Origin: Actinokineospora pegani
GTDB lineage: Bacteria > Actinomycetota > Actinomycetes > Mycobacteriales > Pseudonocardiaceae
Assembly (NCBI RefSeq): GCF_009745975.1
Contig: NZ_WHOL01000086.1
Coordinates: forward strand, 150,857 to 214,856
Direction: 5' to 3'
DNA: 64,000 nt
Within the stretch, counting starts at the first letter, position 1. Each line of letters starts with the position of its first letter. The position numbers were made by a program, and so were the translations under genes. The notes under the pieces were generated by a model, which did no database searches, was not told the DNA's origin, and saw only the letters and a list, made by a program, of their open reading frames with translations. This document shows, one piece after another, positions 8,575 to 16,478 of the stretch.

Positions 8575-10394
8575 CTATCACGCAGACCTTGCCCGCGGCC
8601 CCCTCCGCGCCCACCGCCGCCCCGGCGGGCCGGGCGCGGTGGGAGCGGCCGTCGCTGATCGCGCTGCTGGTGCTGACCGGCGCGCTGTACCTGTGGAACC
8701 TGTCCGCTTCCGGGTGGGCCAACGACTTCTACGCCGCCGCCGCACAGGCGGGCACCCAGTCGTGGAAGGCGCTGTTCTTCGGCTCGCTGGACGCGGGCAA
8801 CGTGATCACAGTGGACAAGCCGCCCGCGTCGCTGTGGCTGATGGGGTTGTCCGGGAGGCTGTTCGGCTTCTCCTCGTTCAGCATGCTGCTGCCGCAGGCG
8901 CTGTGCGGGATCGGCTCGGTGTGGCTGCTGCACAGCGCTGTCCGCCGCTGGTCCGGCCCGGTGGCCGCGCTGCTCGCGGGCGCCGCGCTGGCGCTGACGC
9001 CGGTGGCCGTGCTGATGTTCAAGTTCAACAACCCCGACGCGCTGCTGGTGTTCCTGATGGTGTTCGGCGCGTACTTCACCGTGCGCGCCACGGAGACGGC
9101 GTCGTGGCGGTGGCTGGCGCTGGCGGGTGTGGCGGTGGGGTTCGCGTTCCTGGCGAAGACGTTGCAGGCGTTCCTGGTGCTGCCCGCGTTCGGGCTGGTG
9201 TACCTGATGGCCGCGCCGACAGGCCTGGGCAAACGGGTGCTGCACCTGCTGAGCGCGGTGGTGGCGCTGGTGGTGTCGGCGGGCTGGTTCGTCGTGGTGG
9301 TCGACTTGTGGCCCGCGTCGTCGCGGCCCTACATCGGCGGTTCCACCGACAACACCGAGTTGGACCTGGCGCTGGGCTACAACGGACTCGGCCGCGTGTT
9401 CGGCGGCCAGGGCAACGGCGGCGGGATGGGCGGCGGGAACACCGGCTTCGGCGGCGAGACGGGGCTCGGCCGCATGGTCAACACTTCGTTCGGCGCCGAG
9501 GTGTCGTGGCTGCTGCCCGCCGCGCTGATCGCACTGGTCGCGGGCCTGTGGTTCACCCGCCGAGCACCGCGCACCGACCGCACCCGCGCGGGTCTGCTGC
9601 TGTGGGGCGGCTGGACGGTCGTGACCGCGGTGGTGTTCTCCTTTATGCAAGGCACTGTTCACCCGTACTACGCGGTGGCGTTGGCCCCGGGCATCGCCGG
9701 GCTGGTCGGCATCGGCGCGGTGGAACTGTGGCGGGGCCGGGACAACCTGGCCGCGCGGATCGTGCTCGGCGCGCTGGTCGCGGTGACGGCGGGCTGGGGT
9801 TTCGTCCTGCTGAACCGGGTGCCGGAGTGGCTGCCGTGGCTGCGCTGGACCGTGGCGTCGCTCGGCGTGGGCGCCGCGACGGCGATCACCATGGGCGTGC
9901 ACCGGTTCGCCCGCGCGGCGGTGGCGGTGGCGCTGGCGGCGCTGCTGGCCGGGTTCGGCGCGATGTCGGCGTACGCGGTGGCCACGGCCGCGACCGGGCA
10001 CAGCGGGTCCATCCCGGCCTCCGGGCCGGTGTCGTCCCAGACGGGCGGCGGGTTCGGCGGCGGCGCGGGCGGCCAGGCCAACGCGGAACTGGTGCGCGCC
10101 TTGCGGGAGACCACGGGCACGTGGGCGGCGGCGAGCAACGGCTCGATGGGCGCGGGCAGCCTGCAACTGGCCAGCGGCCGACCGGTCATCGCCATCGGCG
10201 GCTTCAACGGCGGCGACCCGGCCCCCACCCTGGCCGAGTTCCAGCGCCACGTCGCCGACGGCCAGGTCCGCTACTACGTCCCCGGTGGCCGGGGTGGCGG
10301 TGGCGGCTCGATCTCCTCGTGGGTGGAGGCCACCTTCACCCAGGTCTCGATCGGCGGCGAGACCGTCTACGACCTGAGCCTGCCGCTGGGCTGA
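8571..10394 (+). CDS. Glycosyltransferase family 39 (ArnT/PMT-like) membrane protein
   Basis: 607 residues with about ten or more hydrophobic helices. The N-terminal part has the family's acidic first loop (SASGWANDFY) and the lipid-sugar-associated DKPPASLWLMG. A glycine-rich loop (QGNGGGMGGGNTGFGG) and a large C-terminal extracytoplasmic domain (about residues 460-607, with IAIGGFNGGDPAPTLAEFQ) follow. Family members move a sugar from polyprenyl phosphate to a protein, lipid or polysaccharide outside the membrane; the acceptor cannot be read here. Translationally coupled to the GT2-GtrA gene, the likely donor-lipid synthase. It is the intact homologue of the pseudogene at 5369-7207. Confidence 0.9.
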   Translation: MTITQTLPAAPSAPTAAPAGRARWERPSLIALLVLTGALYLWNLSASGWANDFYAAAAQAGTQSWKALFFGSLDAGNVITVDKPPASLWLMGLSGRLFGFSSFSMLLPQALCGIGSVWLLHSAVRRWSGPVAALLAGAALALTPVAVLMFKFNNPDALLVFLMVFGAYFTVRATETASWRWLALAGVAVGFAFLAKTLQAFLVLPAFGLVYLMAAPTGLGKRVLHLLSAVVALVVSAGWFVVVVDLWPASSRPYIGGSTDNTELDLALGYNGLGRVFGGQGNGGGMGGGNTGFGGETGLGRMVNTSFGAEVSWLLPAALIALVAGLWFTRRAPRTDRTRAGLLLWGGWTVVTAVVFSFMQGTVHPYYAVALAPGIAGLVGIGAVELWRGRDNLAARIVLGALVAVTAGWGFVLLNRVPEWLPWLRWTVASLGVGAATAITMGVHRFARAAVAVALAALLAGFGAMSAYAVATAATGHSGSIPASGPVSSQTGGGFGGGAGGQANAELVRALRETTGTWAAASNGSMGAGSLQLASGRPVIAIGGFNGGDPAPTLAEFQRHVADGQVRYYVPGGRGGGGGSISSWVEATFTQVSIGGETVYDLSLPLG

Positions 10395-10519
10395 GCTTGG
10401 GGGACTTTCGACCCCTGCACCGGCGGCGTCGGGCGCGCGTAGGCTCCCACCCACTCAGACCCGACGCCGCTGGGAGGGCAACGCCGTGCGCTGCTGTTGG
10501 TGGCCCCCAGCCCGGGGCG

Positions 10520-10834
10520 GTGGCCGCCATCGCTGAACCCGGGGACGCGCGACCGCCCGTGCACAACCGCCTCCCCGGGCACGCGGACCTCTCCACCCGA
10601 CCCGACTTCGAGGCCCTCCTCCACGTCCTGTGCGCCCACGCCACCGGCGACGTCCACCTGGATCTGGCCAGCCTCGACTTCATCGACGTCTCCGGCGTGA
10701 TCGCCCTGCTCAACGCGGCCGCGACCCTGCCCGCGGGCTGTCACCTGGTGCTGGACAACGCGCCTGCCTCCATGCACCGCATCCTCGAGGTCCTCGGCCC
10801 GGAGGCCGCGGTCGCCGCCCTGCGCCTGTCCTGA
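10520..10834 (+). CDS. STAS-domain protein (anti-sigma-factor antagonist-like)
   Basis: About 104 residues with a STAS core: HADLSTRPDFEALL, DLASLDFIDVSGVIALLNAA (the Ser in DVSG is the usual phosphorylation site) and a C-terminal helix. Such proteins bind anti-sigma kinases in partner-switching systems; no kinase is adjacent. The start is unsettled. GTG 10520 keeps the frame, but the best ribosome site (GGGAGGG, 10472-10478) precedes GTG 10486 in another frame that stops after 16 codons, so the N-terminus may be frameshifted. The first STAS beta-strand is poorly preserved. Confidence 0.7.
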   Translation: MAAIAEPGDARPPVHNRLPGHADLSTRPDFEALLHVLCAHATGDVHLDLASLDFIDVSGVIALLNAAATLPAGCHLVLDNAPASMHRILEVLGPEAAVAALRLS

Positions 10835-10873
10835 GCCCGGGCTGCCGGGGCTCAGGACAGGCGCAGGGCGGCG
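10813..10873. terminator. Exceptionally long perfect hairpin (26-bp stem)
   Basis: Bases 10813-10838 pair perfectly with 10848-10873 across a 9-nt loop. The left arm includes the last codons and stop of the STAS gene. It lies between convergent genes (STAS on +, sigma factor on -) and can work as a bidirectional terminator, but it is about twice the usual stem length. Confidence 0.85.
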
Positions 10874-11000
10874 GGCGACCGGCGTGTCCCGGCTCGACCG
10901 TCCACTCCCGCCCCCGCGAGGCCGCCACCGACGCACGACCCACTCGAACGGACAGACCGGTGGCGAAGACCACCGAGTCGACTGGGCCCCCTCCTGGCGC

Positions 11001-11837
11001 TCAGTGCCGGTCCAGGTCGAGCGCGTCGAGCAGGGCCGGGTCGCCGTGCAGGTCGATGGCGACCACCCGGCCCTCGCGGACGGTGAACTCGAAGGCGACC
11101 ATGACCTTGCCCCGGTGCGACCAGACCGCGCCCGGCGTGCCATCGATGAGCATCTGGCGGGCAGCGGCGGCGCCGCCGTCGAAGAACCGGGCGACGGTGT
11201 CCGCGCCCGCCATCGCGGGCGAGCCCATCTCCAGGGCCGCGGCGTCGGGGCGGACGACCACGTCCGGGTCGAGCACCGACAGCAGGCGGGACAGGTCGCC
11301 CTCGCGGGAGGCGGCGAAGAAGGCCGCGACGACCTCGCGGCGGCGGGCCAGGTCGGGGTTGGGCTCCGGGTCGGCGGCGCGGGCCCGGCGGCGGCCGCGG
11401 CTGGCCAACTGGCGGGTGGCGGCCGGGGTGCGGTCGAGCACGGTGGCGATGTCGTCGAAGGGGACGCCGAACAGGTCGTGCAGGACGAACGCGACCCGCT
11501 CGGCCGGGGCCAGGGCGTCCAGCACCACGTCGAGCGCCTGCCCGACGACGTCAGTGCGCACGGCCTGGGCCTCGGGGCCGTCCGCGTCGTCGGGGCGGTC
11601 CGGCGGCTCGTCGGCGTCGAGCGGTGCGCGGGAGCGCAGGGTGTTGAGGCAGACGCGGGACACGATCGTGGTCAGCCAGGCCTCGGTGTTGCGCACCTCG
11701 GACCGGTCGGCCGCCCCGGCCCGCAGCCAGGCCTCCTGCACCGCGTCCTCGGCGTCGGCGGGTGAGCCGAGCACGCGCGTGGCCACCGCGACCAGCCTCG
11801 ACCGGTGCGGTTCGAAAAAGTCGGAGCACACTGTCAC
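11001..11837 (-). CDS. ECF sigma factor with C-terminal SnoaL-like domain (ECF41/SigJ type)
   Basis: 278 residues: sigma-2 (about 8-75, DAEDAVQEAWLR), sigma-4 (about 105-160, PAERVAFVLHDLFGVPFDDI and the recognition helix TPAATRQLASRGR), then a SnoaL/NTF2-like extension (about 170-278) ending in VREGRVVAIDLHGDPALLDAL. In ECF41 factors this extension replaces a separate anti-sigma factor and tunes activity. Divergent from a VOC-protein gene, which carries an ECF41-like promoter overlapping this start region. GTG 11837 (then GTG 11831) is chosen because the domain begins at once; upstream in-frame codons read across the intergenic promoter. Confidence 0.88.
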   Translation of the reverse strand: MTVCSDFFEPHRSRLVAVATRVLGSPADAEDAVQEAWLRAGAADRSEVRNTEAWLTTIVSRVCLNTLRSRAPLDADEPPDRPDDADGPEAQAVRTDVVGQALDVVLDALAPAERVAFVLHDLFGVPFDDIATVLDRTPAATRQLASRGRRRARAADPEPNPDLARRREVVAAFFAASREGDLSRLLSVLDPDVVVRPDAAALEMGSPAMAGADTVARFFDGGAAAARQMLIDGTPGAVWSHRGKVMVAFEFTVREGRVVAIDLHGDPALLDALDLDRH

Positions 11838-11858
11838 AAACCCCCGTCCACCCGTGTC
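11832..11858 (+). promoter_or_regulatory. Candidate ECF41-type promoter for the VOC gene
   Basis: TGTCACA at 11832-11838, then 16 bp, then TGTC at 11855-11858. Known ECF41 promoters have TGTCACA at -35 and CGTC at -10 with about this spacing, so this differs by one base. The -35 lies over the sigma-factor start codons on the other strand. Confidence 0.6.
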
Positions 11859-11895
11859 TGACCAATGAACACCTTGACACGACAGGAGCAGCACA

Positions 11896-12237
11896 GTGAC
11901 CGCAGGTATCCAGTCCCTCGTCATCCCCGTCCGCGACGCCGCCGCGGCGACGGCGTTCCACCGGACGCTGCTGGGCGCCGACCCGCACACCGAGTCGCCC
12001 TACTACGTGGGCTTCACCGTCAACGGCCTGGAGATCGGCCTCGACCCGAACGGGCACGCCGCCGGGCTGACCGGCCCCACCCCGTTCTTCGGGGTCGACG
12101 ACGTGGCCAAGGCCGTGGCCGCGGCGGTCGAGGCGGGCGGGACGGTCGTGTCCGAGCCCAACCAGGTCGCCGAGAACACCACCGTCGCCACCGTGGCCGA
12201 CGCCGAGGGCAACCGGATCGGCCTCATCCAGGGCTGA
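11896..12237 (+). CDS. VOC (glyoxalase/dioxygenase-fold) protein
   Basis: 113 residues with one vicinal-oxygen-chelate fold: SLVIPVRDAAAATAFHRTLL at the N-terminus, LEIGLDPNGH in the middle and VADAEGNRIGLIQG at the end, the usual VOC DPEGN-like close. The substrate cannot be inferred. GTG 11896 is supported by AGGAG eight bases upstream. Placed directly downstream of an ECF41-like promoter and divergent from that sigma gene, it is the likely primary target of the sigma factor, the position usually held by a small oxidoreductase or decarboxylase in ECF41 loci. Confidence 0.85.
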   Translation: MTAGIQSLVIPVRDAAAATAFHRTLLGADPHTESPYYVGFTVNGLEIGLDPNGHAAGLTGPTPFFGVDDVAKAVAAAVEAGGTVVSEPNQVAENTTVATVADAEGNRIGLIQG

Positions 12238-12252
12238 CCCCGGGCCGGGGGC

Positions 12253-12855
12253 TCAGCGCGCGCCGAGCATGGCCGCGACCAGCTCGGCGTAGCGCCTGCC
12301 CAGCTCCTCGGGTCCCGGCTTGGCCCCCGGGGTGTACCAGCGGGCCACGTCGACGCACAGCGACAGGATCGCGCGGGCGGCCGTGGGGATGTCGGCGACG
12401 GTGAACAGGCCGTCGGCGACCCCCTCGGCGATCAGGTCGCGCACGGTCCGCTCGGTGCGCCTGCGCAGGTCGGCGACGACCTCGAAGTCGGCCGGGCGCA
12501 GGGCGTGCAGCTCGTACTGCACGATCCGGGCCACCCGGTGCCGGGTGGCGTGCCAGGTGGTGAACCCGGCCACCAGGTCGCGCACGCGCGCGGCCGGGTC
12601 GCCGGGCCCGGCCGCGGCCGCGCTCACCATCGCCAGCGCCCGCTCGTGGCCGCTGCGGCTGATCGCGAACAGCACCGCGGCCTTCGACGGGAAGTGCACG
12701 TACAGGGCTGCGGGCGACATGCCCGCCGCCGTCGCGATGTCCCTGGTCGTCGTGGCGTGGAAGCCCCGCTCGGCGAAGGCGTCGACCGCCGAGGCCATCA
12801 GCCGCTTGGCGGCGTCGGGCCGCACGTCGGGCCACAGGTCGACCGGGTCGGTCAT
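12253..12855 (-). CDS. TetR-family regulator, last gene of the beta-oxidation operon
   Basis: 200 residues with an N-terminal TetR helix-turn-helix (AFAERGFHATTTRDIATAAG, then SPAALYVHFPSKAAVLFAI, about residues 25-70) and a variable ligand domain with the C-terminal pattern of lipid-responsive TetRs. Its ATG overlaps the stop of the upstream acyl-CoA dehydrogenase by 4 bp, so it is translated as the fifth gene of the operon. The palindrome at 16424-16439 before the first gene is its obvious candidate operator, giving feedback control by an acyl-CoA. Confidence 0.87.
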   Translation of the reverse strand: MTDPVDLWPDVRPDAAKRLMASAVDAFAERGFHATTTRDIATAAGMSPAALYVHFPSKAAVLFAISRSGHERALAMVSAAAAGPGDPAARVRDLVAGFTTWHATRHRVARIVQYELHALRPADFEVVADLRRRTERTVRDLIAEGVADGLFTVADIPTAARAILSLCVDVARWYTPGAKPGPEELGRRYAELVAAMLGAR

Positions 12856-13952
12856 GCGGTGAGGCCCACCAGCGGGGCCAGCGCCGCCCGGTGCCGCCCC
12901 GGCGTGCCGAGGGCGATCTCGTCGGCCTTGGCACGCTTGAGGTACAGGTGCACCGGGTGCTCCCAGGTCATGCCGATGCCGCCGTGGAGCTGCAACGCCT
13001 CCTCGGCCGCGTGCACGGCCGTCTGCGCGCACAGCGCCTGCGCCACCCGCACGGTGATCTCCAGGTCCCGCGCGCCCGTGGCGAGCGCGTCCGCAGCGGC
13101 CCGGGCAGCCGCCCTGGCCAGGGCGACGCGCTGCCACAGGTCGGCGAGGCGGTGCTTGAGCGCCTGGAACGAGCCGACCGGGCGGCCGAACTGGTAGCGC
13201 TCCTTGAGGTAGGCCACGGTCGTGGTCAGGCACCACTCGGCGACGCCCACCTGCTCCGAGGCCAGCACCCCGGCGCCGACGAGCAGCGCCGCGCGGACGG
13301 CGGCCGCCCCGTCGCCCGCCAGCGCGACCGACGGCGACGCCGTCAGCTCGATGTCGGACACCGGGCGGGTCAGGTCGAGCGAGACGACCGGCTTGACGGT
13401 CGCGGTGGCCGCCTCGACCAGGTGCAGGACCGTGCCCGCGGGCACGATCAGCACGTCGGCGGCGGTCGCGTCGGCCACCGAGCGGATCGACCCGGACAGC
13501 GCGCCGCCGTGGTCGGACACCGGGGCCAGCGGGCTGCCGGGGAAGGCGGAGAGCGGCACGGCCAGCACGGCGGTCGCGGCGCCCTCGGCGAGCCGGGACA
13601 GCAGCGCCTCGGCGTTGGCGTCGGCGCCCTGCCCGAGCAGGTGCAGCAGCGTCGCCGAGGCGAGCACCGCGCTGCCCAGGAACGGCACCGGCGCGACGGA
13701 CCGGCCCAGCTCCTCGGCGACGACGGCGGTCTCCCGCCAGCTCGCGCCCTGCCCGCCCAGCGCCTCGGGCACGGGCAGCGACGTCGCGCCGACCTCGACG
13801 GCCAGCGTGCGCCACAGGTCCAGGTCGAGCGGCTGGGCGGACTCCACCCGGCCGAGCACCTCGGCGGCGTCGGCGCGGTCGGCGAGCAGGGAGCGCACGC
13901 TGGCGCGCAACTCCTCCTCGACGTCGGTGTAGAGCAGGTCGGGCTCGCTCAT
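12852..13952 (-). CDS. Acyl-CoA dehydrogenase family protein, probable non-catalytic FadE partner
   Basis: 366 residues with the acyl-CoA dehydrogenase fold: N-terminal helical domain, a shortened beta domain, and a C-terminal helical domain (YLKERYQFGRPVGSFQALKH, LQLHGGIGMTWEHPVHLYLK). The end of the C-terminal domain reads KADEIALGTPGRH, so the catalytic Glu motif (EG-x-S/T in the active paralogue) is absent. In mycobacterial steroid and acyl side-chain degradation, such pairs form alpha2-beta2 FadE heterotetramers with one active site per pair; the neighbour at 13949 has the Glu motif. Overlaps both neighbours by 4 bp. Confidence 0.88.
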   Translation of the reverse strand: MSEPDLLYTDVEEELRASVRSLLADRADAAEVLGRVESAQPLDLDLWRTLAVEVGATSLPVPEALGGQGASWRETAVVAEELGRSVAPVPFLGSAVLASATLLHLLGQGADANAEALLSRLAEGAATAVLAVPLSAFPGSPLAPVSDHGGALSGSIRSVADATAADVLIVPAGTVLHLVEAATATVKPVVSLDLTRPVSDIELTASPSVALAGDGAAAVRAALLVGAGVLASEQVGVAEWCLTTTVAYLKERYQFGRPVGSFQALKHRLADLWQRVALARAAARAAADALATGARDLEITVRVAQALCAQTAVHAAEEALQLHGGIGMTWEHPVHLYLKRAKADEIALGTPGRHRAALAPLVGLTA

Positions 13953-15139
13953 CGGGGCAGGTCCTTCCACGCCACGTCCTTGTCCACCCGGGGCTCCGAG
14001 GGCAGGCCCAGGACGCGCTCGGCGATGATGTTGCGCAGGATCTCCGAGGTGCCGCCCTCGATGGAGTTGCCCTTGGCGCGCAGGTATCGGTACCCGGCGT
14101 CGCGGCCGGTGAAGTCGACGATCTCCGGGCGCACCATGGTCCAGTCGCTGTAGCGCAGCCCGTCCTCGCCGAGCAGTTCCACCTCGAACCCGGACAGCTC
14201 CTGGGCCAGGCGGGCGAAGGCGAGCTTCATCGCCGAGCCCTCGGGGCCCACCGAGCCCGCGGCGAGCTGCTGGCGCTGGCGGGCGCCCGCCAGCCGCAGG
14301 GCCTCGGACTCCACCCACAGCGCCGTGAGCCGGTCGAGCGCCTCGGGGGTGTGCAGCTCGGGCCGGGCGCGCCAGGTGTCGGCGACGACGCCGATCATGC
14401 CGCCCTCGCGCGGGGTGGCCCGGCCGCCGATGGCGACCCGCTCGTTCATCAGGGTGGTCTGGGCGACCTTCCAGCCCTCGCCGACCGCGCCGAGCCGGTG
14501 CGCGTCGGGGATGCGCACGTCGGTCAGGAAGACCTCGTTGAACTCGGCCTCGCCGGTGACCTGGCGCAGCGGGCGGACCTCGACGCCGGGGGCGTGCATG
14601 TCGCACAGGAAGTAGGTCATGCCCGCGTGCTTGGGCACGTCCGGGTCGGTGCGGGTGACCAGGATGGCCCACCGCGCGGTCTGCGCCTGCGAGGTCCACA
14701 CCTTCTGCCCGGTGACCACCCAGTCGTCGCCGTCGCGGCGGGCGCGGGTGCCCAGGGCGGCGAGGTCGGAGCCCGCGCCCGGCTCGGAGAACAGCTGGCA
14801 CCACACCTCCTCCCCGGTCCACAGCGGACGCAGGAAGCGCTGCTTCACCTCGTCGGAGCCGAAGGTGAGGATGGTCGGCGCCGCCATGCCCAGGCCGATG
14901 CCGATGCGCCGCGGGTCGTTGTCCGGGGCGCCCGCGGCCGCCAGCTCGGCGTCGACGACCTGCTGCAGCGCGCGGGGCGCGCCGAGACCGCCGAGGCCGA
15001 CCGGGAAGTTGACCCAGGCCAGACCCGCGGCCCAGCGGGCGCGCAGGAACGCCAGGCGGTCGGTGGTCGCGGGGTCGTGCGCGGCGAGCAGGTCCGCGAC
15101 GAGGCCGCGGACCTGCTCGGGCGTGGCGGGCGCGCTCAC
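13949..15139 (-). CDS. Acyl-CoA dehydrogenase, catalytic FadE-like subunit
   Basis: 396 residues. FAD-binding beta-domain motifs are clear (QLFSEPGAGSDLA, VTGQKVWTSQAQTARWAI), and the C-terminus carries NSIEGGTSEILRNIIAERVL, with Glu at the position of the catalytic base of acyl-CoA dehydrogenases. The N-terminus is slightly short. Likely forms a heteromer with the Glu-less paralogue at 12852-13952 and removes the alpha and beta hydrogens from an acyl-CoA, possibly a branched or steroid-derived one. GTG 15139 overlaps the MaoC stop by 4 bp. Confidence 0.9.
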   Translation of the reverse strand: MSAPATPEQVRGLVADLLAAHDPATTDRLAFLRARWAAGLAWVNFPVGLGGLGAPRALQQVVDAELAAAGAPDNDPRRIGIGLGMAAPTILTFGSDEVKQRFLRPLWTGEEVWCQLFSEPGAGSDLAALGTRARRDGDDWVVTGQKVWTSQAQTARWAILVTRTDPDVPKHAGMTYFLCDMHAPGVEVRPLRQVTGEAEFNEVFLTDVRIPDAHRLGAVGEGWKVAQTTLMNERVAIGGRATPREGGMIGVVADTWRARPELHTPEALDRLTALWVESEALRLAGARQRQQLAAGSVGPEGSAMKLAFARLAQELSGFEVELLGEDGLRYSDWTMVRPEIVDFTGRDAGYRYLRAKGNSIEGGTSEILRNIIAERVLGLPSEPRVDKDVAWKDLPR

Positions 15140-15606
15140 GCGGTGTCCCCCGGCTTGGGCACCAGCAGCACCACGGCCTCGGCGACGCAGGCGGGCTTGT
15201 CCGCGCCCTCGATCTCGATGGTGTTGCGCAGCACGACCTGGATGCCCTGGGCGCCGGGCTTGACCTCGACGACCTCCGAGCCCATGCGCACCCGCGCCCC
15301 CACCCGCACCGGCTGGGGGAAGCGGACCTTGTTGAGGCCGTAGTTGACGCCCATGAGGAAGTTCTCGAAGCGGTAGACCGTGGCCCCGAGCATGGGCAGC
15401 AGCGACAGCGTCAGGTAGCCGTGGGCGACGGTGCCGCCGAACGGGCCCCGCGCGGCCTTGTCGACATCGGTGTGGATCCACTGGTGGTCGCCGGTGGCGT
15501 CGGCGAACCGGTCCACCCGCTCCTGGGTGATCTCCACCCAGTCGCCGTGGCCCAGGTGCGTCCCGACCGCGGCCGGGATGGAGTCGGGTCCGTCGAAAAT
15601 GTGCAC
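15136..15606 (-). CDS. MaoC-family enoyl-CoA hydratase
   Basis: 156 residues, a single hot-dog domain. The hydratase motif is intact: HTDVDKAARGPFGGTVAHGY with the Asp/His pair, followed by LTLSLLPML. Members hydrate trans-2-enoyl-CoA, the product of the neighbouring acyl-CoA dehydrogenases. Lies 28 bp downstream of the SDR gene and overlaps the next gene by 4 bp, so the operon runs SDR, MaoC, FadE, FadE, TetR. Confidence 0.9.
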   Translation of the reverse strand: MHIFDGPDSIPAAVGTHLGHGDWVEITQERVDRFADATGDHQWIHTDVDKAARGPFGGTVAHGYLTLSLLPMLGATVYRFENFLMGVNYGLNKVRFPQPVRVGARVRMGSEVVEVKPGAQGIQVVLRNTIEIEGADKPACVAEAVVLLVPKPGDTA

Positions 15607-15633
15607 AGTGTTCCCCTCGGCCCAGTGCTCTGC

Positions 15634-16389
15634 TTAGTCCCGTGGCCCGCCCGCGACGTAGATGACCTGGCCGGAGACGAACCCGGCCTCCTCCGAGACC
15701 AGGAACGACGCGGTGGCGGCGATGTCCTCCGGCGTGCCGACCCGGCCGACCGGGATCATCGCCGCGGCGCCCTTCTTGAAGTCCTCGAACGACGCGCCGA
15801 CCCGCTCGGCGGTCGCCGCGGTCATGTCGGTGGCGATGAACCCGGGGGCGATCGCGTTGGCGGTGACACCGAACTTGCCCAGCTCGATCGCCAGCGTCTT
15901 GGTGAAGCCCTGCAGGCCCGCCTTGGCCGCGGAGTAGTTGGCCTGGCCGCGGTTGCCCAGCGCGGAGGTGCTGGACAGGTTCACGATCCGGCCGTACTTC
16001 TGCTCGGTCTGGTGCTTCTGCACCTCGCGGGTCATCAGGAACGAGCCTCGCAGGTGCACGTTGATGACCGTGTCCCAGTCGCTGTCGGTCATCTTGAACA
16101 GCAGGTTGTCGCGCAGCACGCCCGCGTTGTTCACCAGCACGGTCGGCGGCCCGAGCTTCTCGGCCACCTCGGCCACCGCCGCGGCGACCTGCTCGGCGTC
16201 GCTGACGTCGGCCCCCACGCCGATCGCCTTGCCGCCCTCGGCCTCGATGGCCGCGACAGTCTCCTGGGTGCTCGCCGCGTCCAGGTCGATCACCGCGACC
16301 GCGAACCCGTCCTTGGCGAGCCGCTTGGCCACGGCGGCGCCGATGCCGCGCGCGGCCCCGGTCACGATGGCGGTACGGGCCTGAGCCAC
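15634..16389 (-). CDS. Short-chain dehydrogenase/reductase (FabG-like 3-hydroxyacyl-CoA dehydrogenase)
   Basis: 251 residues. Cofactor motif TGAARGIG (TGxxxGxG), NNAG, and catalytic Ser with YSAAK (Tyr-x-x-x-Lys) are all present; VIDLDAA after the second strand favours NAD(H). The fold closes with FVSGQVIYVAGGP. In this operon it should oxidise 3-hydroxyacyl-CoA rather than take part in fatty-acid synthesis. GTG 16389 has GGGAGG five bases upstream; longer in-frame starts at 16407 and 16431 run into the operator. Confidence 0.88.
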   Translation of the reverse strand: MAQARTAIVTGAARGIGAAVAKRLAKDGFAVAVIDLDAASTQETVAAIEAEGGKAIGVGADVSDAEQVAAAVAEVAEKLGPPTVLVNNAGVLRDNLLFKMTDSDWDTVINVHLRGSFLMTREVQKHQTEQKYGRIVNLSSTSALGNRGQANYSAAKAGLQGFTKTLAIELGKFGVTANAIAPGFIATDMTAATAERVGASFEDFKKGAAAMIPVGRVGTPEDIAATASFLVSEEAGFVSGQVIYVAGGPRD

Positions 16390-16423
16390 AAGATCCTCCC
16401 AGATCATCGACGACGTCTGTGCA

Positions 16424-16439
16424 CTAAGCAAGCGCTTAG
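16424..16439. promoter_or_regulatory. Palindromic TetR-type operator before the beta-oxidation operon
   Basis: CTAAGCAAGCGCTTAG, an imperfect palindrome 34 bp upstream of the SDR start. The inner AGCAAGCGCTT closely resembles the CAAG-NN-CTTG core of KstR2-type operators in steroid-degrading actinobacteria. The terminal TetR gene of the operon is the likely ligand-responsive binder. Confidence 0.65.
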
Positions 16440-16478
16440 CAAGCTACCCCCGCACCGCCGGGCTGTCCACCGTTCCTC

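Noticed and set aside
7083..10394. Single 1103-codon frame over the glycosyltransferase region
   Set aside because: Only the last 607 codons show domain sequence; the first part is an out-of-frame reading of the GT2 gene. The real start is GTG 8571.
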